A stretch of DNA of 64,000 nt, from assembly GCF_007954625.1 (NCBI RefSeq), contig NZ_CP042420.1, positions 1,066,501 through 1,130,500 of the forward strand, written 5' to 3'. Positions 1-8,699 of this stretch are shown piece after piece. Below the pieces are notes generated by a model, which saw nothing but the letters and a program-made list of their open reading frames with translations, searched no databases and had not been told where the DNA came from. Both the position numbers and the translations under genes were made by a program. The DNA is from Leuconostoc lactis. GTDB taxonomy: Bacteria; Bacillota; Bacilli; Lactobacillales; Lactobacillaceae. Every line of letters begins with the position of its first letter. The first letter of the stretch is position 1.

Positions 1-1
1 A

Positions 2-664
2 CAATTTGCTGACGATCAAGTGAAAGCAAAAAATGTTGTTATTTTCCAAGATAATGCATCAGATTACGGGACGGGCATTACGGCAGCTTTCAAAAAAGCC
101 TACAAGGGTCATGTGGTAGACACGCTATCTTACCAAGCTGGTGATAAAGATTTCCAAGCCATGTTGACTAAAATTAAAGATCAGAAGTTTGATGCCATTG
201 TGATTAATGGCTATTACACAGAAGCTGGTGCTATTTTGAAACAAGCACGTGACATGGGCATTAACGTACCAGTGATTGGCCCTGACGGTTTGGGTGATCC
301 AAAGTTGGCAGAAATTGCTGGTAACCAAAATACGTCAAACGTCTATTATGCGGCGCATTTTTCAACGCAGGCACCAGCTACAGATGTCGCAACACCATTT
401 GTGACAGCTTACAAGAAGGCATATGGCGAAGTACCGTCACAATTTACAGCATTGGCTTATGATGCCGTTTACATGATTAAGCAAGCGATTGAGGATGAAA
501 AGTCGATTGATCGCGCAAAAATTACCACAGGCTTAGCGCATATCAAAAACTTTGATGGTGTGACGGGGAAGATGACGATGGATGCGTTCCATAACCCCCA
601 AAAGTCAATTGTCATGGTCGGTGTGACCGATGGTAAAGATACAACTGCAATGGTTGTGAAATAA
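2..664 (+). CDS. livJ: Branched-chain amino acid ABC transporter, substrate-binding protein (5' truncated by window edge)
   Basis: This is the C-terminal part (about 220 residues) of a periplasmic-binding-protein type 1 fold. It reads ...KNVVIFQDNASDYGTG, typical of the second lobe of Leu/Ile/Val-binding proteins. The frame is open to the first base, so the GTG at 20 is not taken as the start; the signal peptide and first lobe lie outside the window. In Gram-positives this protein would be a lipoprotein delivering substrate to the LivHM permease. The next gene starts 11 bp after the stop and the full livHMGF set follows, which supports the assignment. Substrate (Leu/Ile/Val or another amino acid) is inferred from the family. 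Confidence 0.88.
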   Translation, partial: QFADDQVKAKNVVIFQDNASDYGTGITAAFKKAYKGHVVDTLSYQAGDKDFQAMLTKIKDQKFDAIVINGYYTEAGAILKQARDMGINVPVIGPDGLGDPKLAEIAGNQNTSNVYYAAHFSTQAPATDVATPFVTAYKKAYGEVPSQFTALAYDAVYMIKQAIEDEKSIDRAKITTGLAHIKNFDGVTGKMTMDAFHNPQKSIVMVGVTDGKDTTAMVVK

Positions 665-675
665 GGGGCTGAACT

Positions 676-1554
676 GTGGCAAGTATTTTACAACAGTTGC
701 TAAACGGTGTGATATTGGGCAGTGTTTATGCTTTATTAGCTTTGGGTTACACCATGGTCTATGGCATTATCAAGTTAATTAATTTTGCACACGGCGATGT
801 GTATATGTTGGGGGCTTACTTTGGTTATTTTTTCATCAAAATTTGGCATCTGAATTTCTTTGTGGCCCTCATTCTATCGATGATTGTGAGCGCTGGTGTT
901 GGGGTGTTAATTGAATTAATCGCCTATCGACCATTACGGCATTCACCACGTATTGCCGTCTTGATCTCAGCTTTAGGTGTCTCGTTTTTACTCGAAAATG
1001 GGATGAGTTATGCCGTTGGTTCGGATAAGCGCGCTTTTCCACAAGCGATTGCCACCGTACAATATCATGTTGGGCAATTGCAAATTTCTAATATTCAACT
1101 ACTGATTATTGGTACGGCAGTGATATTGATGTTAGCGTTGACACTGATTGTCCAAAAAACAAAAATGGGGCGCGCTATGCGTGCCGTGTCGGCTGATCAA
1201 GAAGCTGCGGTGTTGATGGGAATTAATGTTAATCGCACCATCTCGTTTACTTTCGCCATTGGATCAGCTTTAGCGGCTGCGGGTGGGGTACTGATCGGCC
1301 TTTATTACAACAATATTGACCCGTTGATGGGCATGACGCCAGGGATTAAAGCGTTTGTGGCTGCTGTTCTTGGGGGCATTGGGATTATTCCAGGTGCCGC
1401 ATTAGGTGGTTGGCTCATTGGTATTTTAGAAACCTTAACGCAAGCTGTTGGCTTATCTGATTACAAAGATGCTGTGGTATATGGCATTTTAATTCTGATT
1501 TTACTCTGGAAACCGACTGGTATTTTGGGTAATCAGGGGCGAGAAAAGGTGTAG
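676..1554 (+). CDS. livH: Branched-chain amino acid ABC transporter permease LivH
   Basis: The product is a 292-residue, highly hydrophobic protein beginning MASILQQLLNGVILGSVYAL, the usual LivH N-terminus. It has about eight membrane segments and the family motif near EAAVLMGINV (about residue 175), the loop that contacts the ATPase. The start is GTG with an AGGGG Shine-Dalgarno 8 nt upstream. It forms a heterodimeric channel with LivM and sits second in a tightly packed liv operon, 3 bp before livM. Confidence 0.92.
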   Translation: MASILQQLLNGVILGSVYALLALGYTMVYGIIKLINFAHGDVYMLGAYFGYFFIKIWHLNFFVALILSMIVSAGVGVLIELIAYRPLRHSPRIAVLISALGVSFLLENGMSYAVGSDKRAFPQAIATVQYHVGQLQISNIQLLIIGTAVILMLALTLIVQKTKMGRAMRAVSADQEAAVLMGINVNRTISFTFAIGSALAAAGGVLIGLYYNNIDPLMGMTPGIKAFVAAVLGGIGIIPGAALGGWLIGILETLTQAVGLSDYKDAVVYGILILILLWKPTGILGNQGREKV

Positions 1555-1557
1555 ACA

Positions 1558-2529
1558 ATGGACCGAACACATTTGAAGTATACATTGAGTTGGGCAGGCT
1601 TGGTTGGCATGGTTTTTGTCCTAATTGAGGTGATGACCATTGTTGGGGTGATTGGCCAGTATGGGTTGACCACTTTGGTCTTAATCGGCATTAACGTGAT
1701 TGCGGCAGTGGGCTTGAATTTAGTGATTGGCATGTCGGGGCAATTTTCGTTAGGCCATGCTGGTTTTATGGCCGTGGGCGCTTATGCCACGGCGTTGATT
1801 GCCAGTGCGGTGCCCAATATTTTAGGTTTTGGCCTGAGTTTGATCATTGGGATGGGCATTAGTGGTGTCATCGCGTTGCTTGTTGGTATCCCCACTTTAC
1901 GACTACGGGGTGATTATCTGGCGATTGCCACACTTGGTGTCGCTGAAATTATTCGAATCGTGATTATTAACTTGAAAATAACGCGTGGGCCGGCTGGTAT
2001 TTTTGGTATTCCTAATTTTGTCAATTGGCAGGTGGTCTTTGGCTTAAGCGTTGTCGTCATCGTCTTAGTTGTGAACTTTGTTCGAAGTACGACTGGACAA
2101 GCTATCATTGCCGTGCGTGATAATGAAATTGCTGCCGCCTCACTTGGGATCAATACGACCAAGTATAAAGTGATTGCCTTTGTGATTGGGGCGATGTTGG
2201 CTGCCTTGGCGGGTGGTCTTCGTGCCAGTTTTATTCAATCGGTTTCCCCACAAGATTATACCTTTATGCAAACCATCACCATTTTGATTATTGTGGTGTT
2301 AGGCGGGATTGGCTCGATGAGTGGCACAGTTGTCACAGCGGTTATTTTAGGAGTGTTGGACGTTGTCTTACAAAATTTTGGACCGCTCCGTATGGTCATT
2401 TACGCTGTTGTCTTAATTGTCGTCATGATTTTCCGACCAAAGGGATTGCTGGGAACAGCTGAATTGTCGTTAAAAACGTTATTGTTTGATACAGGGGGCG
2501 AGCATGACAACCATTCTAAAAACGCATGA
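1558..2529 (+). CDS. livM: Branched-chain amino acid ABC transporter permease LivM
   Basis: The product is a 323-residue membrane protein with the LivM signature NLVIGMSGQFSLGHAGFMAV near residue 55 and the coupling loop DNEIAAASLGIN near residue 188. It is the second half of the liv membrane channel. It starts at ATG right after livH. Its 3' end overlaps livG by 26 bp, which implies translational coupling. The last residues (GGEHDNHSKNA) are hydrophilic and lie over the livG start region. Confidence 0.92.
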   Translation: MDRTHLKYTLSWAGLVGMVFVLIEVMTIVGVIGQYGLTTLVLIGINVIAAVGLNLVIGMSGQFSLGHAGFMAVGAYATALIASAVPNILGFGLSLIIGMGISGVIALLVGIPTLRLRGDYLAIATLGVAEIIRIVIINLKITRGPAGIFGIPNFVNWQVVFGLSVVVIVLVVNFVRSTTGQAIIAVRDNEIAAASLGINTTKYKVIAFVIGAMLAALAGGLRASFIQSVSPQDYTFMQTITILIIVVLGGIGSMSGTVVTAVILGVLDVVLQNFGPLRMVIYAVVLIVVMIFRPKGLLGTAELSLKTLLFDTGGEHDNHSKNA

Positions 2530-3286
2530 TTTAAGTATTGAATTTGGTGGTGTGACGGCCGTCAATCAGGTCAATATTGAAGCGCATGATAATGAATTGA
2601 TTGGGTTAATTGGCCCAAACGGTGCAGGTAAAACCACGCTGTTCAATCTCTTAACTGGTGTGTATCAACCGACTACCGGAACCGTGACGATGTTTGATGG
2701 CCAGCAATTAGCAAACTTAAATGACTTGGCGCCACATCATCGCGCCCAACGCGGGATGGCGCGAACTTTCCAAAATATTCGGTTGTTTACCAGCCGGACC
2801 GTCTTGGAAAACGTATTGATTGCGATGACCACAACAAGTCAGGCCCAAATACTTGGGGCGTTGTTGCGAACGCCTAAGTTTTATCAAACAGAAGCTCATA
2901 AAAAACAACGCGCAATGACACTACTGGCAATGTTTGATATGACTGCTGTCGCTGATGAACTGGCGGGTAATTTACCTTATGGGCAACAGCGTCGTCTGGA
3001 AATCGTTCGCGCGTTGGCGACTGAACCTAAAATTTTATTTTTAGATGAACCGACTGCGGGGATGAATCCACAAGAAACACAGGATTTGACGCACTTAATT
3101 CAGCAGGTCCAGACGCAGTTTAACATGACAATTATTTTGATTGAACACGATATGAATCTGGTAATGGCGATTAGTCAACGTATTTACGTGTTAGAGTACG
3201 GTAAAGTCTTAGCAAGTGGGACGCCAAGTGAGATCCAACAGCATCCGGCCGTGATTAAGGCTTATCTAGGAGAGGACGTGTCATGA
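2504..3286 (+). CDS. livG: Branched-chain amino acid ABC transporter ATP-binding protein LivG
   Basis: The product is a 260-residue ABC ATPase with Walker A GPNGAGKT at residues 37-44, a degenerate signature loop LPYGQQRR before EIVRALA, Walker B ILFLDEPTAGM and the switch histidine in LIEHDM. LivG proteins typically have this YGQQR form of the signature. I chose the ATG at 2504 (AGGGGG upstream at 2492) rather than a TTG 18 bp earlier. It overlaps livM by 26 bp and livF by 4 bp. It pairs with LivF to power the transporter. Confidence 0.92.
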   Translation: MTTILKTHDLSIEFGGVTAVNQVNIEAHDNELIGLIGPNGAGKTTLFNLLTGVYQPTTGTVTMFDGQQLANLNDLAPHHRAQRGMARTFQNIRLFTSRTVLENVLIAMTTTSQAQILGALLRTPKFYQTEAHKKQRAMTLLAMFDMTAVADELAGNLPYGQQRRLEIVRALATEPKILFLDEPTAGMNPQETQDLTHLIQQVQTQFNMTIILIEHDMNLVMAISQRIYVLEYGKVLASGTPSEIQQHPAVIKAYLGEDVS

Positions 3287-3999
3287 CCGAACAAATCTTG
3301 CAAGTCACCAATCTGAGTATTCATTATGGGCCTATTAAAGCCGTGCAACAGGTTAATTTTGTCGTGAACCGTGGCGAAATTGTGACGTTGATTGGCGCTA
3401 ATGGTGCGGGTAAAAGTACGATTCTGCGTGGTATTTCTGGCTTAGAAAAACCAGTGGCTGGTCAGATGTTATTTAATAGCCAAGACTTAAAGGGGCTGTC
3501 TTCTGAAACCCGTGTGCGACAGGGCATTGTGCAGGTCCCGGAAGGGCGTCATGTTTTCCCTGGGATGAGTGTGTTGGAGAATTTACGCTTAGGCGCTTAT
3601 ACCGTGCATAACAAACAACAGCTAACGGCAACGTTGGCGCATGTTTTTACCCTGTTTCCAATTTTAGCTGAGCGAAAAAACCAAGATGCAGCGACCTTAT
3701 CTGGCGGTGAACAGCAAATGTTAGCGATTGGGCGAGCTTTAATGGCGCAACCAAAAATTATCTTGTTGGATGAGCCCTCAATGGGGTTAGCGCCACTTTA
3801 TATCCAAAAAATATTTGCGATTATCCAACAGATTCGCCAAACCGGTGTCACGGTGTTGGTGATTGAACAAAATGCCCACCAAGCCCTTAAAATAGCCGAT
3901 CGGGGTTATGTATTGGAAAGTGGCCAAGTTATGGCCACTGGGACTGGTACAGAATTACTCGCATCAAGTGACGTTAGAGCAGCTTACCTAGGCGGTTAA
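3283..3999 (+). CDS. livF: Branched-chain amino acid ABC transporter ATP-binding protein LivF
   Basis: The product is a 238-residue ABC ATPase of the LivF group. It has Walker A GANGAGKST near residue 38, the Q-loop region IVQVPEGRHVFPGMSV that is characteristic of LivF, signature LSGGEQQMLAIGRAL and Walker B IILLDEPSMGL. The start codon overlaps the livG stop (ATGA). It is the last gene of the liv operon and is followed within 20 bp by a strong terminator hairpin. Confidence 0.92.
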   Translation: MTEQILQVTNLSIHYGPIKAVQQVNFVVNRGEIVTLIGANGAGKSTILRGISGLEKPVAGQMLFNSQDLKGLSSETRVRQGIVQVPEGRHVFPGMSVLENLRLGAYTVHNKQQLTATLAHVFTLFPILAERKNQDAATLSGGEQQMLAIGRALMAQPKIILLDEPSMGLAPLYIQKIFAIIQQIRQTGVTVLVIEQNAHQALKIADRGYVLESGQVMATGTGTELLASSDVRAAYLGG

Positions 4000-4017
4000 A
4001 CTGGGTGGATAAGCATA

Positions 4018-4053
4018 AAAAAGCAATCTCAATGAGCTTGAGATTGCTTTTTA
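4018..4053. terminator. Bidirectional terminator between livF and the converging 4058-4597 gene
   Basis: A perfect 12-bp stem AAGCAATCTCAA / TTGAGATTGCTT with a 5-nt loop is flanked by A and T runs on both sides. It can end transcription of livF (plus) and of the convergent minus-strand gene. Confidence 0.9.
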
Positions 4054-4057
4054 ACAT

Positions 4058-4597
4058 TTATTTATGCATGTAAGTCAATTTATAGTGTGTATTTTGATCA
4101 GGTAACCATTTAAATTTGAACAGCGTATGGGATTTCGTGCCCCAAATGTCGAGTAGGGCGGCAATTGCAATCAAGACCGGTGTTTGGGAGTCAAACGTGA
4201 TGTTGAGTTGGTTATAAATGCCGTCGGGACGCATTTCGGTTTTGACACTGAGCAATTTTTTGGTATTGTGGGTAATGAGGTAACGGCCAACCATAAAGTT
4301 ACCGGAGATGAGCCAGCCAAGCTGTCGGACATAGACAATATCGCCTAAATGACCGAAGGTTAGACTAATTGAACCGACGGTATGACCACGATATTTGAGA
4401 ATGAAGCGTGGTAAAATGCCATACGACGTTTGCTCAATGCGCACTAAAACATTACCGCACATGTCTTGCACTTGTAGTTCGTCGTGTTTTTTACCAGACT
4501 GTCCGGACACTAAATAACAGGCTTGAAAATGCTCATTAAAGACGATATTCACGCCGTCTGCAATGCTATACCGTTGTCGAAGATAGTACCTTAACAT
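4058..4597 (-). CDS. LURP-one-related / YxjI-like protein
   Basis: The product is a 179-residue protein with no signal peptide or membrane segment. The start MLRYYLRQRYSIADGVNIVF, followed by alternating beta-rich segments (YLVSGQ, VLVRIEQ, FILKYRGHTVGSI), matches the LOR/DUF567 family, which has a tubby-like 12-stranded barrel. The molecular function of bacterial members is not established. A GAGG Shine-Dalgarno lies 5 nt before the ATG. It is a single-gene unit converging on the liv operon and diverging from ung. The family assignment is from recall of the pattern, not a search. Confidence 0.65.
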   Translation of the reverse strand: MLRYYLRQRYSIADGVNIVFNEHFQACYLVSGQSGKKHDELQVQDMCGNVLVRIEQTSYGILPRFILKYRGHTVGSISLTFGHLGDIVYVRQLGWLISGNFMVGRYLITHNTKKLLSVKTEMRPDGIYNQLNITFDSQTPVLIAIAALLDIWGTKSHTLFKFKWLPDQNTHYKLTYMHK

Positions 4598-4640
4598 GAT
4601 TACCTCTTTGACCTTATTTTAACACGAAAGAAGCGTAAAA

Positions 4641-5300
4641 ATGCCACTTGCTAACACATCATGGGCGCCATACATTAAAGCAACATTACCGCCAGAACAG
4701 ATTACAGCGATACAACAATTTTTAGACACGGCGTACCAAACCCAGACCGTTTATCCACCAAGAGACAAGGTGTTTGCTGCATTAATGACAACATCTTTGC
4801 CACAAACAAAAGTAGTGATTATGGGACAAGATCCGTATCATGAAGTAGGGCAAGCGCAGGGGTTGAGTTTTTCAGTGCCCGATACTATCCCAGCACCGCC
4901 ATCATTACGTAATATTTTAAAGGAATTAGCCACGGATATTGGGCCACGCCAATCTCATGATCTGACATCTTGGGCGCAACAAGGGGTGCTACTGCTCAAT
5001 GCGGTGTTGACAGTACCGGCAGGTCAGGCAAATGGCCATGCGGGTCAGGTGTGGGAGCCACTGACAGATGCCATTATGACGACGGCATCAGCAGATGCAT
5101 CGCCCAAGGTATTTATTTTGTGGGGAAAATATGCCCAATCTAAACGCCGCTTAATTGACGAATCAAAACACCTCGTGCTAACGTCTGCGCATCCCAGTCC
5201 GTTATCGGCTTATCGTGGTTTTTTTGGTAGTCGGCCATTTTCGCAAGCCAACGCCTTTTTAGCAGCGCAAAACCGAGAAACAATTGATTGGTTAAAATGA
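4641..5300 (+). CDS. ung: Uracil-DNA glycosylase
   Basis: The product is a 219-residue family-1 UDG that removes uracil from DNA as the first step of base excision repair. The water-activating motif GQDPYH is at residues 62-67 (catalytic Asp64) and the minor-groove loop [10 protein letters not shown] is near residue 185. Length is normal for the family. The ATG has only a weak purine-rich Shine-Dalgarno (GAAAGAAG). It stands upstream of pta, a neighbourhood common in lactobacilli. Confidence 0.96.
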   Translation: MPLANTSWAPYIKATLPPEQITAIQQFLDTAYQTQTVYPPRDKVFAALMTTSLPQTKVVIMGQDPYHEVGQAQGLSFSVPDTIPAPPSLRNILKELATDIGPRQSHDLTSWAQQGVLLLNAVLTVPAGQANGHAGQVWEPLTDAIMTTASADASPKVFILWGKYAQSKRRLIDESKHLVLTSAHPSPLSAYRGFFGSRPFSQANAFLAAQNRETIDWLK

Positions 5301-5321
5301 GTGAAAAAAATCACAAATTCG

Positions 5322-5350
5322 CAGACAAACATGGATTATTCTGTTACAAT
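5322..5350 (+). promoter_or_regulatory. Probable pta promoter
   Basis: An extended -10 TGTTACAAT (hexamer 5345-5350) lies 17 bp after a CAGACA -35 (5322-5327, 4 of 6). It sits 54 bp before the pta start codon and after the ung stop. Confidence 0.6.
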
Positions 5351-5403
5351 TAATTTGTAAATGAAATTAAAACAGTAATGTTAGTGACGTTGGAGGAACG
5401 ATC

Positions 5404-6393
5404 GTGGTTGAATTATTCGAACAATTAAAAGGTAAGATTAACGGTCAAAATAAAACAATTGTTTTCCCTGAAGGGGAAGACGTCCGTATTCAAGGTGCCG
5501 CTGCGCGATTAGCAGCGGAAGGCTTGATCAAGCCAATTTTGTTAGGGGATGAACGTGTCATTGCGACAACTGCTTCAGAAAATAACTTTGATTTATCAGG
5601 TGTCGAAATCATTGATCCATTGCAATATGATGCTGACGCATTGGCAGAATTAAATGCCGCTTTGGTTGCACGTCGTAAGGGTAAGACTGATGCTGATACA
5701 GCTGCCAAGTGGTTACGTGACGTGAACTATTTTGGGACAATGTTAGTTTACACAGGTAAGGCAGATGGTATGGTGTCTGGTGCGACGCATCCAACTGGTG
5801 ATACTGTACGACCAGCATTGCAAATTATTAAAACAGCACCAGGATCATCACGTATTTCTGGCGCATTCATCATGCAAAAGAGTGATGAACGTTATGTCTT
5901 CTCTGATGCTGCTATCAATATTGATGTTGATGCAGAAACGATGGCAGAAATTGCGGTGCAATCTGCGCAAACTGCTAAGGTCTTTGACATTGAGCCTAAG
6001 GTGGCGATGTTATCATTTTCAACAAAGGGTTCAGCCAAGTCACCAATGGTAGATAAGGTTGTTGAAGCCACGAAGTTAGCCAAGGAAATGGCGCCAGAAT
6101 TAGCAGACCAAATTGATGGTGAATTGCAATTCGATGCAGCGTTTGTCCCATCAGTTGGCGCGGCAAAGGCACCTGATTCTCAAGTCGCAGGTCAAGCGAA
6201 TACCTTTATTTTCCCAAGCTTAGAAGCTGGTAATATTGGTTATAAGATTGCCCAACGTTTGGGTGGGTTCGAAGCAATCGGCCCAATCTTACAAGGTTTG
6301 GATAAGCCAGTGTCAGATTTGTCACGTGGTGCCAACGAAGAAGATGTTTATAAGGTGGCCATCATTACAGCTGCACAAGCGATGGCACAATAA
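5404..6393 (+). CDS. pta: Phosphate acetyltransferase
   Basis: The product is a 329-residue Pta that interconverts acetyl-CoA and acetyl phosphate. In heterofermenters it feeds acetate/ethanol branches downstream of phosphoketolase. Visible family motifs are VFPEGEDVR near the N-terminus, DGMVSGATHPTGDTVRPALQ around residue 120, and the C-terminal NTFIFPSLEAGNIGYKIAQR. The start is GTG, chosen because GGAGG (5392-5396) sits 7 nt upstream. It is transcribed alone and ends in a very stable terminator. Confidence 0.96.
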   Translation: MVELFEQLKGKINGQNKTIVFPEGEDVRIQGAAARLAAEGLIKPILLGDERVIATTASENNFDLSGVEIIDPLQYDADALAELNAALVARRKGKTDADTAAKWLRDVNYFGTMLVYTGKADGMVSGATHPTGDTVRPALQIIKTAPGSSRISGAFIMQKSDERYVFSDAAINIDVDAETMAEIAVQSAQTAKVFDIEPKVAMLSFSTKGSAKSPMVDKVVEATKLAKEMAPELADQIDGELQFDAAFVPSVGAAKAPDSQVAGQANTFIFPSLEAGNIGYKIAQRLGGFEAIGPILQGLDKPVSDLSRGANEEDVYKVAIITAAQAMAQ

Positions 6394-6402
6394 TTTAGTA
6401 AA

Positions 6403-6453
6403 TTAAAAACAGGCTGTTTAGCAAGAAAGTTTTGCTAAACAGCCTGTTTTTAA
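6403..6453. terminator. Bidirectional terminator of pta and the 6450-6686 gene
   Basis: A perfect 20-bp stem (6405-6424 with 6432-6451) has a 7-nt loop and A/T tracts at both ends. It overlaps the stop codon of the converging minus-strand gene. Confidence 0.92.
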
Positions 6454-6686
6454 TTGGTTTGAATTTTTGCAGCTCGGCGATTGTTGACGATTGTTATCGT
6501 GACATTTTCAGCATCAGCCAGTGCATCGAGTAATTGGTCTGCCGCGGCATCACTGAAATCTAAGTGCCAATCACCCATACGTAGGATATAACGATCGGCC
6601 ATGTCGTAGAATTTTAAAGTCGCCGTGTGAGCCTTATGTTGGCTCATCAAAGTAATGAGATCAGTTAGTGTCGTTATCGGTTTCAA
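6450..6686 (-). CDS. Small protein of unknown function (start uncertain)
   Basis: The open frame encodes up to 78 residues, soluble, with predicted mixed alpha/beta composition (LKFYDMADRYILRMGDWHLDF). I do not recognise a family. The frame's first usable start is TTG at 6686, with no Shine-Dalgarno. An internal ATG (6645, MSQHKAHTATLK) also lacks one. An ATG in another frame just upstream (6697) opens only 12 codons. It may be a 5'-degraded gene. It shares the pta terminator. Confidence 0.4.
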   Translation of the reverse strand: MKPITTLTDLITLMSQHKAHTATLKFYDMADRYILRMGDWHLDFSDAAADQLLDALADAENVTITIVNNRRAAKIQTN

Positions 6687-6837
6687 TGTCGGTATCCATT
6701 CGTGTGTTTTAAAGTATCTAACAAATTAGGATCAGACGACTGCTACCATATGTCATGCCGTAACAAATAAAGCGCACGTCAAATATTGTTGGTCAGTTTT
6801 TGACATGTCAAAGGCAGGCATCACTGGTGGTTGGTCT

Positions 6838-6954
6838 TTATCGTGTTAGGTTTGAGAGGATGATAAAAATACCATAACCCAGTAAACCTACGAGATATAA
6901 CCAACCAATCAGCTGCCACCATTTCATATGGTGTTGTGGATGATGTCGTCGCAT
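6838..6954 (-). CDS. 38-residue single-pass membrane peptide
   Basis: ATG at 6954 is preceded by AGGGAG with 7-nt spacing. The frame encodes a His/Arg-rich N-terminus (MRRHHPQHHMKWW), then one hydrophobic helix of about 20 residues (LIGWLYLVGLLGYGIFII), then SNLTR and a stop. The basic start and hydrophobic core fit an inner-membrane peptide. A TATATT -10-like box lies upstream (about 6980) without a clear -35. I recognise no family. It is the only gene-like feature in the 410-bp gap between 6687 and 7096. Confidence 0.65.
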   Translation of the reverse strand: MRRHHPQHHMKWWQLIGWLYLVGLLGYGIFIILSNLTR

Positions 6955-7096
6955 ATCGGTCTCCCTAAACGTTACCCTTAATATAACGTGTGAACATGAC
7001 GCTTTTATGACAAAATGGCCGTGTTAAGAAAACGCTAGTTATTTTTATAAATTCTTACAAAAAGAGCCTTTGCCAAGGCAAAGGCTCTCGAAGCTA

Positions 7097-8119
7097 TTAT
7101 TTAGAATGTGGTTTTTGCTTTGAACGCTTGAAGAGGAGATACCCGACAGCAGCTAAGAGCACGAAAATCATGATTGCCATAGCGATCATACCAATGATGA
7201 TCCAATTGATTGGCTTTTTCACAGTGTTATGTTTTGCTGTGTTATTGATACTATCAGATTGGCTTTGATTAAGCGTCAATGGTTGTTGCCACGTCCAGGT
7301 GTGGTTCGCATTGTCGGTGACGGTTAATCGATAAGTATAACGGCCACTCGCAAAGGATTGATTACCTAATGAACTCCGATAAGTAAAATTACTTTGAGGC
7401 GCAATGCTATGATTGCTATCTGTTTTTGAGAAAACGACACGACCGGATTGATCAACCAATTCAGATTTGAGGGTGACACCATTCAGAATGGTAGAGGTCA
7501 AGTTTTGAATATCGGCCACTAAATTATTATTATGATTAGCGGTTAGTAGCTTAAGATGTGTGGCAGTCAGTTTCGGCGTCACAGCATCATCATTTTGACG
7601 GATAACAATGGGCACGGCATAAGCGAATTGATCAGTTAGGCCGGTGGTCTTTTTTTCATTCGTTTCAATTTGGCGCGTTACTGTAATCCCACCGAGTAAT
7701 TTACCGGCAAATGACACATCGGGCAATTTGAGATGCACTGTCACGACCGTATTAGCCCCAGGTGCCACGGTCACTTCTTTTTGTGGTAATGACGCAATTT
7801 GGCTAAATTGCAAATTTTGTGGCACTGATAGGGCGCCTTTGGCAGGTGTTTTGGCATAATCTAGTGCAGTATTCAGATTGGTGACGCCAGAATTAACAGC
7901 CAGATTAAAGGTTTCAGGTGTTGTACCAGTGTTGTAAATCGTCACCTGTAAGTCCGTCGCGGCTTTGGCTGGCATTTTTAAGGCGAAGTAACCATTATTC
8001 GTCGGGCTTTGATATTGATTTTGCACGGTAGCGACGGTAAAATCTGCACCATCCGCATGGGCAATTTGTGGGATTAATAAGAGGGACAAGGTCAACAGAC
8101 CAATCCAAATTTTTTTCAT
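7097..8119 (-). CDS. DUF916/DUF3324 WxL-interacting cell-surface protein
   Basis: The product is a 340-residue protein with a signal peptide (residues 1-22, ending AHA), an extracellular N-terminal DUF916-type domain (QNQYQSPTNNGYFAL, then TIYNTGTTPETF), a second Ig-like DUF3324-type domain (about 180-290), and one C-terminal membrane helix followed by a basic tail RSKQKPHSK. Members of this family anchor WxL proteins and bind peptidoglycan. The adjacent upstream gene encodes a WxL protein, as expected. Only a weak GGAT Shine-Dalgarno precedes the ATG. Confidence 0.82.
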   Translation of the reverse strand: MKKIWIGLLTLSLLLIPQIAHADGADFTVATVQNQYQSPTNNGYFALKMPAKAATDLQVTIYNTGTTPETFNLAVNSGVTNLNTALDYAKTPAKGALSVPQNLQFSQIASLPQKEVTVAPGANTVVTVHLKLPDVSFAGKLLGGITVTRQIETNEKKTTGLTDQFAYAVPIVIRQNDDAVTPKLTATHLKLLTANHNNNLVADIQNLTSTILNGVTLKSELVDQSGRVVFSKTDSNHSIAPQSNFTYRSSLGNQSFASGRYTYRLTVTDNANHTWTWQQPLTLNQSQSDSINNTAKHNTVKKPINWIIIGMIAMAIMIFVLLAAVGYLLFKRSKQKPHSK

Positions 8120-8142
8120 GAGTGCTATCCAATTTTATGTAC

Positions 8143-8170
8143 AAAAACGTAGTTAAGGTCACTACGTTTT
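8143..8170 (-). terminator. Intergenic attenuator hairpin between the WxL and DUF916 genes
   Basis: On the minus strand, a 9-bp stem AAAACGTAG / CTACGTTTT with a 9-nt loop is followed by a T run. It lies after the WxL stop and before the DUF916 start, so it would make the downstream anchor gene less abundant than the WxL mRNA. Confidence 0.7.
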
Positions 8171-8201
8171 ATGATTAGTGTCAATTTTTAAACTGAATGG
8201 T

Positions 8202-8699
8202 TTACTGAACGTTGGCTGGCGCGATGGTGTAGGCCACTGTTCCAGTAAATGATGGCGTACCGTTTGCCAAGTTCAATGTGGCGTTTGGCGCAGTAACAGT
8301 CGTTGTTGCGTAGTTAGTTAAGCTAGCAGCTTTCAACGCAACATCTGGAATAACCACGGCTTGGTTACCGTTCGCATCGGTGGCACTGTTATCTGAGTAA
8401 GTTGCTGATAACTTCCAATCGAGTTGCGTTTTCAGATTTTGTACTGAAAAAGAACCGGTTGGCGTTGCACTACCTTGGGTCAATGAGGCCTTGCCGGCAT
8501 TCCAGGCATAGTTAATGTTACCGAAGTCATAGTTGGTTGTACCTGAAACAATCGGCATCACGTTATCAGTTGCCACAACAGCTGACATTGAACCGCCAGC
8601 AGTTGTAGCTGAAGGTGATGTTGTGTCGGCAAAAACTGCTGGTGCAAAGGCACCGGCAAGGATCGCAGCAGTTGCTGACAAGAGGAGTGTTTTCTTCAT
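8202..8699 (-). CDS. Short WxL-domain surface protein
   Basis: The product is 165 residues. It has a Sec signal peptide (MKKTLLLSATAAILAGAF...FADT) followed almost at once by a WxL domain. The first motif is intact (LDWKLSATYSD near residue 93); the distal motif is degenerate (VAYTIAPANVQ replaces the second WxL). WxL domains bind peptidoglycan non-covalently. This protein carries little besides the domain, so it may be a structural partner of the DUF916 protein rather than an adhesin. GGAG lies 11 nt before the ATG. Confidence 0.8.
   Translation of the reverse strand: MKKTLLLSATAAILAGAFAPAVFADTTSPSATTAGGSMSAVVATDNVMPIVSGTTNYDFGNINYAWNAGKASLTQGSATPTGSFSVQNLKTQLDWKLSATYSDNSATDANGNQAVVIPDVALKAASLTNYATTTVTAPNATLNLANGTPSFTGTVAYTIAPANVQ

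Noticed and set aside
6661..6697. 12-codon frame MDTDIETDNDTN overlapping the 78-residue gene
   Set aside because: No SD and too short. It is noted only because the larger gene's own start is unclear.
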